A stretch of DNA of 64,000 bases. Source: Acidianus sp. HS-5 (lineage in GTDB: Archaea > Thermoproteota > Thermoprotei_A > Sulfolobales > Sulfolobaceae). The notes below the pieces were generated by a model that was not told the DNA's origin, ran no database searches, and saw only the letters and a list, made by a program, of their open reading frames with translations. The position numbers and the translations under genes were made by a program. Positions 10,157 to 21,204 of this stretch are shown here, piece after piece; positions within the stretch are counted from its first letter, which is position 1; every line of letters starts with the position of its first letter. The stretch is from NCBI RefSeq assembly GCF_021655615.1, contig NZ_AP025245.1:1984001-2048000 (forward strand). The letters run 5' to 3'.

Positions 10157-10333
10157 TTATGGCGGAGGAATTAACTTAGATACCACCAGGATAACTGCTA
10201 TTAAAATTATACTTCCGATTAAAACAACTTTAGGATCTATTTTGACTTTCTCATTCTCTTCATCATAATACCTTATTAGTCCTGCCATTGAGGCTAATGG
10301 TATATTTTCCTTCTTCTTTTTACTTGAAGGCAT
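10157..10333 (-). CDS. secG: Sec61-beta/SecG protein translocase subunit
   Basis: 58-residue tail-anchored subunit of the SecYEG translocon. I read MPSSKKKKENIPLASMAGLI, then RYYDEENEKVKIDPK, then a single C-terminal membrane helix (VVLIGSIILIAVILVVS) and KLIPPP. The basic N terminus, the PLASMAGLIRYYDEE block and the closing helix are diagnostic of archaeal Sec61-beta. The ATG shares one base with the stop of the GGGP synthase gene, so it is the last gene of the rpiA-SWIM-Elf1-GGGPS operon. Putting a membrane-insertion subunit next to a membrane-lipid enzyme makes functional sense. Confidence 0.92.
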   Translation of the reverse strand: MPSSKKKKENIPLASMAGLIRYYDEENEKVKIDPKVVLIGSIILIAVILVVSKLIPPP

Positions 10334-11079
10334 TATACTCGCCTATAATTTCTAATACTCTCTATTATTTTTATAGCTTTTTCTGGGTTATCTTCTATTA
10401 TATTTCCCGTAACTATTATGTGAGCTCCTGCTTCAGCAAGTTTTATTGCATCGTCCTGACTTCTAATACCTCCTCCTACTATTATATTTAAGTTGGTAAA
10501 TCTTCTTACTAATGATATCATTTCTGGTTTAACAGTCTCTGGAGATCCAGAACCTGCTTCTAAATAAAGGAATCTCATACCCATAAATTGTGCTGCCAAT
10601 GCATAAGATAATGCTAAATCGTTATTATCGAATGGAATAACTCTTGCTCTTCCTATGTGTCCTGCTGTACCTCCATAACCTATAATTAAGTATCCTGTAG
10701 GTAATACTTCTAATCCCAGTTTTTTAATAAGCGGTGCAGCAACAACTTGAGCTCCTATGATGTAGTAAATATCGTCTGAATTGAGAAGAGATAAAAATAA
10801 TATCGCGTCAGCTTTTTCTGAAATTAAATTTATATTGCTCGGAAAAATTATTTTAGGAATCTTGAATTCACTTAAGATTTCTAGCACATTATCCAATTTA
10901 TCTTTTGAAACACCTAGAGTTCCACCTATTAAAAAAGCAGAAGTTCCTGCATCGTATAATTTTCTTGCCAAGGATTCAAGAGTATTTAAGCTAGATATTT
11001 TATCAGGGTCTATGAGAGAAAAATGTAATACGCCTTCTTCACTAAGTTGTTGTATGTACTTGTTTATCTTCTCCTTCAT
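10333..11079 (-). CDS. Geranylgeranylglyceryl phosphate synthase
   Basis: First committed step of archaeal ether lipid synthesis: joins geranylgeranyl diphosphate to sn-glycerol-1-phosphate. The TIM-barrel motifs are visible: HFSLIDPDK near 19-27, GGTLGVS, IIFPSN, YLEAGSGSPETV, VGGGIRS and VTGNIIEDNPE. Length of about 248 residues fits. The ATG at 11079 (MKEKINKYI) is preferred over 11100 because it reduces the overlap with the Elf1 gene, which still runs 38 bases into it. Phosphate-binding glycine loops are intact. Confidence 0.93.
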   Translation of the reverse strand: MKEKINKYIQQLSEEGVLHFSLIDPDKISSLNTLESLARKLYDAGTSAFLIGGTLGVSKDKLDNVLEILSEFKIPKIIFPSNINLISEKADAILFLSLLNSDDIYYIIGAQVVAAPLIKKLGLEVLPTGYLIIGYGGTAGHIGRARVIPFDNNDLALSYALAAQFMGMRFLYLEAGSGSPETVKPEMISLVRRFTNLNIIVGGGIRSQDDAIKLAEAGAHIIVTGNIIEDNPEKAIKIIESIRNYRRV

Positions 11080-11347
11080 TTGTGCTTTCCTCTTTATCAC
11101 TTTCTTTTATTTCTAACTTTCCGTCGAGGTATAGATCAATGAATTTGCCGTAGGCATTTGCTTCATCGAATACTTGAGGGACTTCTATATCTGCGGATAA
11201 TCCACAATTACCGCACTTTATATGTGCAATTCCATTTTTAATCTCTATAGAAATTGCTATCCTACCGCATCTTGGACATTCGAAAGTTTTTGGTAATTTA
11301 GGCTTGGGTTTAATAATCTTAGTTCTCTTTTTCCTCTTACCTCCCAT
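11042..11347 (-). CDS. Elf1-like zinc-ribbon transcription elongation factor
   Basis: 101 residues. A very basic N-terminal tail (GGKRKKRTKIIKPKPKLPKT) is followed by a zinc ribbon, CPRCGRIAISIEI...IKCGNCGLSADIEVP, then a helix FDEANAYGKFIDLYLDGKLE and an acidic tail. This is the Elf1 layout; in eukaryotes Elf1 sits on the DNA-entry side of RNA polymerase II. The archaeal protein probably binds RNA polymerase during elongation. Its end overlaps the GGGP synthase start. Confidence 0.85.
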   Translation of the reverse strand: MGGKRKKRTKIIKPKPKLPKTFECPRCGRIAISIEIKNGIAHIKCGNCGLSADIEVPQVFDEANAYGKFIDLYLDGKLEIKESDKEESTNEGEDKQVHTTT

Positions 11348-11349
11348 TC

Positions 11350-11490
11350 TTACTCCCTCTTTCTCCTTTTATTAGAAACTAATACCTTTTTCTTTCTTGG
11401 TTCTTCAAGAATTTCCAGGAAAGTCACGTAAGCAATCCCTAATCCTAAGACTAGGACAGTCGCTATTAGCATTATTTCCATTATATTCAT
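11350..11490 (-). CDS. Small single-helix membrane protein
   Basis: 46 residues not assigned to a family. One hydrophobic helix at residues 5-26 (LIATVLVLGLGIAYVTFLEI) is followed by a highly basic cytoplasmic tail (EEPRKKKVLVSNKRRKRE). Its ATG overlaps the SWIM gene stop as ATGA, and its stop ends just before the Elf1 ATG, so translation is coupled on both sides. This supports it being a real gene although it is short. A basic tail next to the membrane could bind nucleic acid or lipid head groups; no function is claimed. Confidence 0.75.
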   Translation of the reverse strand: MNIMEIMLIATVLVLGLGIAYVTFLEILEEPRKKKVLVSNKRRKRE

Positions 11491-11840
11491 GTAGTGTATA
11501 TCAGTTTTCTTAATTTTAATGATTTTCCGTCATGTCTTATTTCTCTAATTATTTCTAAAAAATCATTTAATTCAACGTCTACTGTAATAATTTTTTCTTT
11601 ATTCATGGCTATTTTTAATGTTAAAATATGGTAACAAAAATTTCTATTTTTATAAATTTTGTTAAAAACAAAGAAGTCGCAATCACAATAGTTCTCATTT
11701 AAAATGTGATCTTTATGTCTAGACTCATTTCTAGCAATAAACACATAAGTAGAAAAGAATCCGCGTTTAGAACGTAATTTTATTATTCTACCTTGTACTG
11801 CAGAAACCTTAGCTCTTTTTAATAATCTCGATTCTTCCAT
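11487..11840 (-). CDS. Small SWIM-type zinc finger protein
   Basis: 117 residues with a CxC...CxH arrangement in the middle (YCDCDFF, then about 15 residues, NFCYHILTLKIA), which is the SWIM zinc finger. The N-terminal part has strands (VQGRIIKLRSKRGFFSTYVF) that commonly precede SWIM. In other organisms SWIM proteins pair with recombination or nucleic-acid enzymes, such as Shu-complex proteins. Start ATG 11840 lies inside the rpiA end; GTG 11843 is the alternative. Partner and role unknown here. Confidence 0.7.
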   Translation of the reverse strand: MEESRLLKRAKVSAVQGRIIKLRSKRGFFSTYVFIARNESRHKDHILNENYCDCDFFVFNKIYKNRNFCYHILTLKIAMNKEKIITVDVELNDFLEIIREIRHDGKSLKLRKLIYTT

Positions 11841-12492
11841 CACTATCTGCCAATATTATAGTATTATATGAATCACAAAATATACCAGTTTCTATTACGC
11901 CAACGATATTACTCACTTCCTCATTTAACTTGCATAAATCTTGCGTAATATCTGTTTCGATATCAAGAATTATATTACCATTATCGGAGATTGTAGGTCC
12001 TATTTTACTTGATCCCTCTCTTACTTTAACATTAAATCCTAGATTGGATATGCGAGATAATATATAATTTAACGAAACTGGAACTACTTCTATTGGAATT
12101 TGTAGTAATTTAGGTATTTTTAACTTATTTATCTCACCAATAAAGATCTTTTCTTTAGAATTAATTGTAAGTAATTTTTCTCTGAATAAAGCCCCTCCTC
12201 CACCTTTTATAAGTACGATCTTACCGTTATTATCTCGTAGTAGGAAATCAAAACTATCCACGTATACATCCGGAATAATACCAGAAAATAATGAAATTAC
12301 TGAAAATCCTTTTCTACTTAGCTCTATTTCACTATCTATAGAACTAGCTATGTAATATTTATTTTTAAAATCTGATATCTGGCTTATCATTTCTATTAAC
12401 TTTCTAGCAGTTTTTCCAGTGCCTATTCCTATAATTCTTTTATCTTTTATATACTCAATTGACTGTTTTGCAACTATTTCTTTAGCATCCAT
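11809..12492 (-). CDS. rpiA: Ribose-5-phosphate isomerase A
   Basis: Interconverts ribose 5-phosphate and ribulose 5-phosphate for nucleotide synthesis. About 227 residues. Blocks: IGIGTGKTARKLIEMI (phosphate loop), DVYVDSFD (conserved aspartates), LIKGGGGALFREKLL (catalytic lysine and glutamate), VPVSLNYI and DITQDLCKLNEEVSNIVGVIETGIF. I use ATG 12492; a TTG at 12501 is also in frame. It is the first gene of the minus-strand operon running to secG and is divergent from tRNA-Arg. Confidence 0.93.
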   Translation of the reverse strand: MDAKEIVAKQSIEYIKDKRIIGIGTGKTARKLIEMISQISDFKNKYYIASSIDSEIELSRKGFSVISLFSGIIPDVYVDSFDFLLRDNNGKIVLIKGGGGALFREKLLTINSKEKIFIGEINKLKIPKLLQIPIEVVPVSLNYILSRISNLGFNVKVREGSSKIGPTISDNGNIILDIETDITQDLCKLNEEVSNIVGVIETGIFCDSYNTIILADSDGRIEIIKKS

Positions 12493-12527
12493 TAAGTTCA
12501 ATATTATTAAATAAGATTAAAAATTAG

Positions 12528-12602
12528 GGGCCCGTAGCTCAGCCAGGATAGAGCGCTAGCTTCCGGAGCTAGTGGTCCCGGGTTCGAATCCCGGCGGGCC
12601 CG
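12528..12602 (+). tRNA. tRNA-Arg (anticodon CCG)
   Basis: Acceptor GGGCCCG pairs perfectly with CGGGCCC; anticodon stem CTAGC/GCTAG with loop TTCCGGA gives anticodon CCG; T-stem CCGGG/CCCGG with TTCGAAT loop. 75 nt with discriminator G, no intron, no encoded CCA. Divergent from rpiA. Confidence 0.96.
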
Positions 12603-12837
12603 TGTGTAGATGACATGTAATTGTGTAGTTCTCTAGCTAAATAGTGGGCATACAGTGTAAATATAGTAGACTAAAGTCATTTGACATTGTTTGTAAATTA
12701 ATTAGTTATGTATTGATGACGATATTTAGCATTATTTAAGATCATAACATGCACTTTTTCGTCGAAGTATAACTCTTTGGTTTACTTGAGAAAATTATAA
12801 GAACCTTTCAAATAAGAGTTGATCGGTGTATAAGTTG
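12603..12837. other. Intergenic region before the ABCE1 cluster
   Basis: 235 bases with no convincing gene on either strand. A weak TATA-like TTCAAATAAG at 12807-12816 could serve the microprotein/ABCE1 unit. GATGACGAT near 12716-12724 resembles a C box, but no matching D box follows, so I do not call an sRNA. Confidence 0.5.
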
Positions 12838-12935
<98 letters not shown>

Positions 12936-12956
12936 TTTTATTTTCTTTAAGGATTG

Positions 12957-14765
12957 ATGTCAATGAGGGTAGCAGTAATAAATTATGATTTTTGCAAACC
13001 AGATAAATGCAATTTAGAGTGTATAAGATTTTGTCCAATTAATAGATCGGGCAGTAAGGCCATAGAACTTTCTGATATAGTTAAAGGAAAGCCTATCATT
13101 TATGAAGAAACTTGCATAGGTTGCGGAATTTGTGTAAAAAAATGTCCTTATGAAGCAATTTCTATTGTTAACTTACCAGATAAACTTTCGGGGGAAATTG
13201 TTCATAGATATAAGGTTAACGGTTTTGAATTATTTGGATTACCTGTATTAAAACAAGGTTACATAATTGGTATACTAGGAAAGAATGGTACTGGGAAAAG
13301 TACGATACTAAGGATATTAAGTGGTGAATTAATTCCTAATTTTGGAGATCCCAGCGCTAAGCTTAACCCTGAAGATGTTTTAAACAGATTTAAGGGTAAA
13401 GAAATGTATGATTATTTCTATAAGCTATATAATAAAAAGCTTAAAGTTGTTCATAAAATTCAATATATTGAATATGTAGGCAGGATGCTTAAAGGTAATG
13501 TAAATGAATTATTAGGTAAGATTGATGAAAGAGGAAAAATAGACGAAGTAAAAGAACTTCTAGTTATGCAGAATATGTGGACTAAACCAGTTCAAACTCT
13601 CAGTGGAGGAGAGTTACAGAAATTTTTAGTAGCAGCTGCATTGCTTCGTGAAGCCGATGTTTATGTATTCGACGAGCCTTCTTCTTATTTAGATGTTAGA
13701 GAAAGGCTTAACATGGCTAAAGGTATAAGAGAACTCACCAAAGATAAGCATGTAGCACTAGTGGATCATGATCTTATTGTATTAGATTACTTGGCAGATT
13801 TAATATCAATAATTTATGGTGAAGGTAGCGTATACGGTAGAGTTTCAAAATTATATTCTGCTAGAACTGGAATTAATAACTTCCTAAACGGTTACCTTCC
13901 AGCAGAGAATGTTCAGTTCAGACAGGACGAGATAAAATTTATGCTTAAAGAGCTTACAGATTTAGATTTTTCTAAGAACGTGAAAGTTAGAGTGAAGTGG
14001 TCAGAAATAAGAAAGGATCTTTCAGATTTCTCATTAGACGTTGAAGAAGGAGACGCAAGAGAAGGTGAAGTGATAGGTATAGTAGGTCCTAATGGTATAG
14101 GTAAAACCACATTCATGAGAATGTTAGTTGGCGAGATAACTCCAGATTTCGGTTCTGTAATGCCAGAAGGCTTAAGATTGTCATATAAGCCGCAAAAGCT
14201 TCTACCAGAATATGATGGTACTGTTCAGCAGTATTTAGAGAACGTGAGCAAAGATATATTATCAACATCCTCATGGTTTTTTGAGGAAGTTATTAGAAGA
14301 CTAAACCTACATAGAATATTAGAGAGTGAAGTCAAAGATCTTAGCGGTGGTGAACTTCAAAAGCTTTATATAGCAGGAGCTTTAGCCAAAGAAGCGGACA
14401 TTTACGTTTTAGACGAGCCTTCGTCTTATCTAGATGTGGAAGAGCGGTATATAGTGGCTAAAGCAATAAAGAGAATATCGCGTGAAAGGAAAGCTGTAAC
14501 ATTCTTAGTTGATCATGACTTAGCTATTCATGATTATATTTCAGATAGGATAATGGTATTCGTTGGAATTCCTGGAAAGGAAGGACATGGAAAGTCTCCT
14601 ACGAGTTTAAGAAAAGGTATGAACGAATTTCTTAAAGAAATGCAAATAACATTCAGGAGAGATGCAGATACCGGAAGGCCAAGGGTTAATAAATTAGGCA
14701 GCTACTTAGATAGATTACAAAAAGAGAGGAACGAATATTATTCCTTAGAAGTTAGTAGAGAGTAG
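12957..14765 (+). CDS. ABCE1/Rli1 ribosome recycling ATPase
   Basis: Splits post-termination ribosomes using ATP and carries two 4Fe-4S clusters. About 602 residues. The N-terminal ferredoxin-like domain holds the eight cysteines (CKPDKCNLECIRFCP and CIGCGICVKKCP). NBD1 has Walker A GKNGTGKST and signature LSGGELQK; NBD2 has GPNGIGKTT and LSGGELQK, with the hinge between. Both Walker B DEPSSYLDV motifs are intact. Starts TTG 12954, ATG 12957 and ATG 12963 are all in frame; the family usually begins MRVAVINYD, favouring 12963 or 12957. Confidence 0.97.
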   Translation: MSMRVAVINYDFCKPDKCNLECIRFCPINRSGSKAIELSDIVKGKPIIYEETCIGCGICVKKCPYEAISIVNLPDKLSGEIVHRYKVNGFELFGLPVLKQGYIIGILGKNGTGKSTILRILSGELIPNFGDPSAKLNPEDVLNRFKGKEMYDYFYKLYNKKLKVVHKIQYIEYVGRMLKGNVNELLGKIDERGKIDEVKELLVMQNMWTKPVQTLSGGELQKFLVAAALLREADVYVFDEPSSYLDVRERLNMAKGIRELTKDKHVALVDHDLIVLDYLADLISIIYGEGSVYGRVSKLYSARTGINNFLNGYLPAENVQFRQDEIKFMLKELTDLDFSKNVKVRVKWSEIRKDLSDFSLDVEEGDAREGEVIGIVGPNGIGKTTFMRMLVGEITPDFGSVMPEGLRLSYKPQKLLPEYDGTVQQYLENVSKDILSTSSWFFEEVIRRLNLHRILESEVKDLSGGELQKLYIAGALAKEADIYVLDEPSSYLDVEERYIVAKAIKRISRERKAVTFLVDHDLAIHDYISDRIMVFVGIPGKEGHGKSPTSLRKGMNEFLKEMQITFRRDADTGRPRVNKLGSYLDRLQKERNEYYSLEVSRE

Positions 14766-14771
14766 AACAAA

Positions 14772-14781
14772 AATTTAATAA
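14772..14781 (+). promoter_or_regulatory. TATA box of the FBP aldolase/phosphatase gene
   Basis: TTTAATAATA centred about 26 bases before the ATG at 14803. It supports a leaderless transcript starting at that ATG rather than at the upstream ATG 14794. Confidence 0.5.
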
Positions 14782-14802
14782 TATACTCAGAGAATGTCTC
14801 TT

Positions 14803-15954
<1,152 letters not shown>

Positions 15955-15994
15955 ATTTAAATTTTTATAATAGTTAATAACTACGGGCGAGCTT

Positions 15995-16231
15995 ATGGGA
16001 AATATATATACCAGAGATATTAAGAGAATTTCGGCCGAAATTTATGAGAAATATAAGGATGAAGTTACTACAGATTACTCGAAGAATAAAGAAGTAGTTG
16101 AAAAATATATTGATGTATATTCAAAGAAAGTAAGGAATAGAATTGCGGGATATTTAACTAGATATGCTAAAAGAATGTCTTCCCAAAAGAATAATATATC
16201 TGAAGGGGAGGTAGTAGAAGAGAGTGAGTAA
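15995..16231 (+). CDS. Ribosomal protein eS17
   Basis: 78-residue small-subunit protein of archaea and eukaryotes. Opening MGNIYTRDIKRISAEIYEKY and the VRNRIAGYLTRYAKR helix are diagnostic. It ends in an acidic tail (EGEVVEESE). Its last bases overlap the GTG start of the ubiquitin-like gene by eight bases, making a coupled unit. Confidence 0.93.
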   Translation: MGNIYTRDIKRISAEIYEKYKDEVTTDYSKNKEVVEKYIDVYSKKVRNRIAGYLTRYAKRMSSQKNNISEGEVVEESE

Positions 16232-16466
16232 AGTAGTATTTTTTGGTCCGCTTGTACAAGTATTTAATAAAAAGGAGATTGAGATTAAAGGGAATAATAT
16301 TCTCGAAATTTTAAGAAGTGTCGACAAAGCAGGGATTATAATAGATAAAGATGAGATAAAGCCTGGTTACATAATTCTAGTTAATGGAGTGGATTGGAGG
16401 ATAATAGGCAATAATGTCAGTGATAATGATATCATACAGATAATTCCGATCAATCATGGAGGATAA
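16224..16466 (+). CDS. Ubiquitin-like sulfur carrier (MoaD/ThiS/SAMP-like) ending in Gly-Gly
   Basis: 80 residues with beta-grasp strand order (KVVFFGPLVQVF, KEIEIKG, ILEILRSVDKAG, GYIILVNGVDWR, DNDIIQIIPI) and a C-terminal INHGG. The free di-glycine end is the site adenylated by E1-like enzymes for sulfur transfer or protein conjugation (SAMPylation). Start is GTG 16224, overlapping the eS17 end. A role in molybdopterin synthesis, tRNA thiolation or protein modification cannot be separated from sequence. Neighbours eS17 and Cgi121 point to translation or tRNA work rather than molybdopterin. Confidence 0.82.
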   Translation: MSKVVFFGPLVQVFNKKEIEIKGNNILEILRSVDKAGIIIDKDEIKPGYIILVNGVDWRIIGNNVSDNDIIQIIPINHGG

Positions 16467-16469
16467 AGC

Positions 16470-16835
16470 ATGATCCAAATATCGCAGACTGTCTGGAATA
16501 CTGAAAAAAAGAATAGTATAAGATTTGATGGAGATTGTATAATACAGATTATTCGAGATATTCCACCTAGATCAGTAATAAATCAAGCTTGTTATATATT
16601 TTTCAGGACATATACTAAATCTAGGATTAAAGATCCAAAGATTTATTTTTTAACTCTTTTGTACTCAACTTCTCAGATTACAGACGCATTAGCGCGCGTT
16701 AAATTTAACGAAGGCGATATTGGTTATATAATAAAATGTTGTAAAAAAGATGTTAATCAATTTGAACGAATACAAATTAAAGATAACAATGAGCGTATCG
16801 CGTTAAGTGCTAATGCAATAAATTCGCTTATCTGA
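16470..16835 (+). CDS. Probable KEOPS subunit Cgi121
   Basis: 121 residues. The pattern INQACYIFFRTYTKSRIKDP followed by IYFLTLLYSTSQITDALARV and FNEGDIGYIIKC matches the Cgi121/TPRKB core, where a helix of invariant alanine and lysine residues precedes the region for RNA contact. Cgi121 binds the CCA end of tRNA and stimulates t6A synthesis by KEOPS. The family is poorly conserved, so this is a by-eye call. It lies three bases after the ubiquitin-like gene. Another KEOPS subunit (Pcc1) is at 47146. Confidence 0.62.
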   Translation: MIQISQTVWNTEKKNSIRFDGDCIIQIIRDIPPRSVINQACYIFFRTYTKSRIKDPKIYFLTLLYSTSQITDALARVKFNEGDIGYIIKCCKKDVNQFERIQIKDNNERIALSANAINSLI

Positions 16836-16850
16836 GTCTCTGAAAGATAT

Positions 16851-18481
16851 ATGGAGAAAAGATATATGAATTCTAATAAGATAGGTCCTATCATATTGTT
16901 TATACTTGGATTCGGGTTGATATTGTATCAGTTTCATTTAATATATTTGTTTAATATTGATACAATATATCTTGTATTTATTATTCCTATTATTCCTTTA
17001 TCTGTTGTAATACTATTAAGAAAGAAGAAGATTGTATTGAATACATTTATTAAAAACAATATATTTATAATTAAATCAAATGGGATAATTGTAGCCGGCA
17101 TAGCTTTTAGAATTTTAGGTAAACAAGATATAAATAATTCTGAAGGCAATTTACAAAGGGAATTAGATAATCTTGTTGATGTATTAAGTAGGAAATCTGA
17201 TAATGTAAAATATAGTATATCGACATATATTTATAATAGACGTAAGTCTTCTGCCTTAATTATGTTTAAAGAATGTAAAAATGAAAAATACACAGAATGC
17301 GAAGCTGAAATTATTCAAGAATACGAAATATTAAAAAAATTAGCAGAATCTATAGCTCCTCATATATCCTTAGATCCTATAAAAGCAGGTAATGAATCCT
17401 TGCCTATACCTAGTGATTTTGGCAATTTAAGTTATGCAAGGATTTTCGAAAAACAATATGAAATACCTAAATCAGAGAATATACAAGTTGATTATGATAT
17501 AGAATTAGGCTACGTAGTCACATCGTCTTTAGCTAAGATCCCTGTAGGTATAAGAAGTAATGATGTTTTTAGGCATATAGGAATATTTGGTACAACAGGT
17601 AGTGGGAAATCTAATACCGCAGCCATAATAGCTTCTCAGGTAGCAAACAAAGGTTTTAATGTAATAATTTTGGATTGGCACGGAGAATATGTGAATAAAT
17701 TGAAAGATTTTAAGATATATAATGAGTCTAATCCATTGAGATTGAATATTCTCAAATTATATAATTTGGAAGAGACCGTAGAAATCTTTCAAGATGTGTT
17801 AGAGTTAACCGATCCTCAAAGATATATATTATATATTATTCTTTCTGAACTAAGAAAATACAAAAGATTCTCTCTCTCCACATTATATGAGGCGATATCC
17901 AAGATTAAGGACGAATATACTTGGATTAAAGATGTAAAGTTAGCATTATTAAGGCGTATGAATCCTATACTTTACAGACCTGTAAGACTTCTATTAATTT
18001 CTAACATTAATATGGAAGAAGAGCTTTCAAACAATGATAAGATAATAGTGGACTTAAGTTTTATACCTGATATTTCGGTAAGAAGATTGTATGCGTTATT
18101 TATAATACGTGCAATTACTGATATTTATATAAAGAAAAAAATAAGTAATAAGCCGACTTTAATAATATTAGAAGAGTCTCAAAACTATTTTACTAATAAT
18201 AATAATGAATTTGTAAGTAGACTACTTAACGAAATACGAAAATTCGGAATAGGACTTTGTATTATTACTCAGAGTCCTTCATCAGTATCTCCAGATGTCA
18301 TCAAGAATACAAATATAAAAATAGTTCATGCTATAAAATCAAACATTGATAAAAAAATAATTGTAGATTCACTTGCTTTAGATTCTAACTTATCCAATAT
18401 TCTAGATAAGTTAGATGTAGGAGATGCTATAATATCTGCTCCAAATATAAAGCAACCAAGTTTAATGAAAATTAAAGAAAG

Positions 18482-18485
<4 letters not shown>
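16851..18485 (+). CDS. Membrane-anchored HerA-like ATPase
   Basis: 544 residues. Two membrane helices at about 11-30 and 38-56 are followed by a basic stretch and a ~150-residue linker. A HerA/FtsK-type motor comes next: Walker A GTTGSGKSNT at 247-256, DWHGEY at 275-280, Walker B PTLIILEESQNYF near 425-437, IRKFGIGLCIITQSP and a C-terminal GDAIIS strand. The motor family pumps DNA or drives nucleoprotein machines as hexamers. The membrane part sets it apart from the soluble HerA that works with NurA and recalls CedB/VirB4-like DNA import motors. Its stop overlaps the thermosome stop by four bases. Confidence 0.82.
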
Positions 18486-20140
<1,655 letters not shown>

Positions 20141-20173
20141 ATAATTCACCTTCACACTCACTTTGAAACTGGT

Positions 20174-20183
20174 TATATAAAAA
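20174..20183 (-). promoter_or_regulatory. TATA box of the thermosome gene
   Basis: TTTTTATATA on the minus strand, 34-43 bases before the ATG at 20140, leaving a leader of about ten bases or more that contains AAGGTGA. Confidence 0.55.
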
Positions 20184-20234
20184 CTTAACTATCACATAAT
20201 TATAACGTAAATCACATTACTTTTTAGATCAAAA

Positions 20235-20753
20235 TTAACATTGACTTAATAATTCTTTATTCACGTATTTTAATTCTTTCGGTAATTTATATGTAATTTT
20301 TCTAAAATATTTCTCATTTATATGTAATTTTTCTAAAATATTTCTCATTTTTTTGTATCTATATCCTGCTATATAGAAACTTAAGGCCACCCTTATTTTT
20401 ATTTTTCTCCCACTAAATATGCCATTATTCTCCATATATTCATAAATTTTATATACATTCTTATCCATATTAAGTAAACTTAATGCTAGTTCTCCATCCT
20501 CTGTTATAAATTTCATGTTCTTTTTATTATCGATTATTCTGAATTTACTTGCTGTAATTTCAGTTAATTTAATAAAGTTTTTAGTTTCTATTCTTTCTGA
20601 TAAATTTTTATTTAAATCTATTATTTCTTCGGAAACTTCTATTTGAGAATAATCATAAATAGTATCAATGACGCTTCCACATACTTCACAAACTACTATG
20701 CCGCGAGCACTATCCCATATTAAATTTTTTGATCCACAGTATGGACATTGCAT
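20235..20753 (-). CDS. TFB3-like truncated transcription factor B paralogue
   Basis: 172 residues. The N terminus is a TFB zinc ribbon (CPYC at 3-6, CEVC at 22-25), followed by ERIETKNF and a reduced, non-canonical core lacking the two full cyclin repeats of true TFB (about 300 residues). This is the build of Sulfolobales TFB3, which in Sulfolobus is induced by UV and activates the DNA-damage response with TBP/TFB1. Its position next to the thermosome gene agrees with my memory of Sulfolobus genomes. The C-terminal coding part contains a perfect 31-bp tandem duplication, so the last ~30 residues may differ from relatives. Confidence 0.8.
   Translation of the reverse strand: MQCPYCGSKNLIWDSARGIVVCEVCGSVIDTIYDYSQIEVSEEIIDLNKNLSERIETKNFIKLTEITASKFRIIDNKKNMKFITEDGELALSLLNMDKNVYKIYEYMENNGIFSGRKIKIRVALSFYIAGYRYKKMRNILEKLHINEKYFRKITYKLPKELKYVNKELLSQC
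20285..20350. repeat. Perfect 31-bp tandem duplication inside TFB3
   Basis: Two adjacent copies of a 31-bp unit (plus four matching bases) read ATATGTAATTTTTCTAAAAT... at 20289 and again at 20320, with no mismatch over 66 bases. Because 31 is not a multiple of three, the same bases are read in two frames: as MRNILEKLHI in the first copy and NEKYFRKITYK in the second. Confidence 0.95.
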
Positions 20754-20816
20754 GATAATTTTTGCTCTAGCATAATAATTATAATCTAGCTATTACTAGC
20801 TACAATAGACTGGGAT

Positions 20817-21203
20817 ATGGCTGAAACTGAGTTTGATGAACTTATATCTAGAATTATATCTGGTAAGCTTTCAGAGAGTGATTTGCGATATTTACAAGAT
20901 ATTTACGGCAAAGATAAAAACTTTTGGAACAAAATTTCTGTAGTTATAGATTTAAAGTTAAGATCTAAGAAAGCTATAATTTCCAATAAACTTGATAATA
21001 CAATATATTTACGTGATTCAAGTGGAAAGATAATTGGAATAATCATAATTTACAACGAAAATGAACCTCTGAAAATAAACGAAATATTTAAATATATCGA
21101 AATGGCTAAGGTGTCCAATATAGATGCTTACTTAGCTATAGTAGATAAGTATGGAGACATAACTTATTATAATCTTTCTGAGGTATCATTATCTAAGGGC
21201 TGA
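20817..21203 (+). CDS. tRNA-splicing endonuclease structural (non-catalytic) subunit
   Basis: 128 residues. The end, LAIVDKYGDITYYNLSEVSL, is the conserved C-terminal strand of EndA, where it forms the dimer interface. The helix before it (INEIFKYIEMAKVSNIDA) and the N-terminal helical part also fit. The catalytic Tyr-His-Lys set, normally around an HAxF motif, is not visible. This therefore looks like the structural partner of the crenarchaeal heterotetramer; the catalytic subunit is not in this window. It overlaps operon-style with hisS one base away. Confidence 0.75.
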   Translation: MAETEFDELISRIISGKLSESDLRYLQDIYGKDKNFWNKISVVIDLKLRSKKAIISNKLDNTIYLRDSSGKIIGIIIIYNENEPLKINEIFKYIEMAKVSNIDAYLAIVDKYGDITYYNLSEVSLSKG

Positions 21204-21204
21204 T

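Noticed and set aside
10781..11116. Plus-strand open frame opposite GGGP synthase and Elf1
   Set aside because: Both minus-strand genes are clearly recognised; the frame has no motif and no promoter.
12700..12760. Possible C/D sRNA at GATGACGAT
   Set aside because: No D box or C'/D' pair at suitable spacing on either strand.
20285..20350. Tandem 31-bp repeat as a possible CRISPR remnant
   Set aside because: The two copies are directly adjacent with no spacers and lie within a coding sequence; it is a simple duplication.
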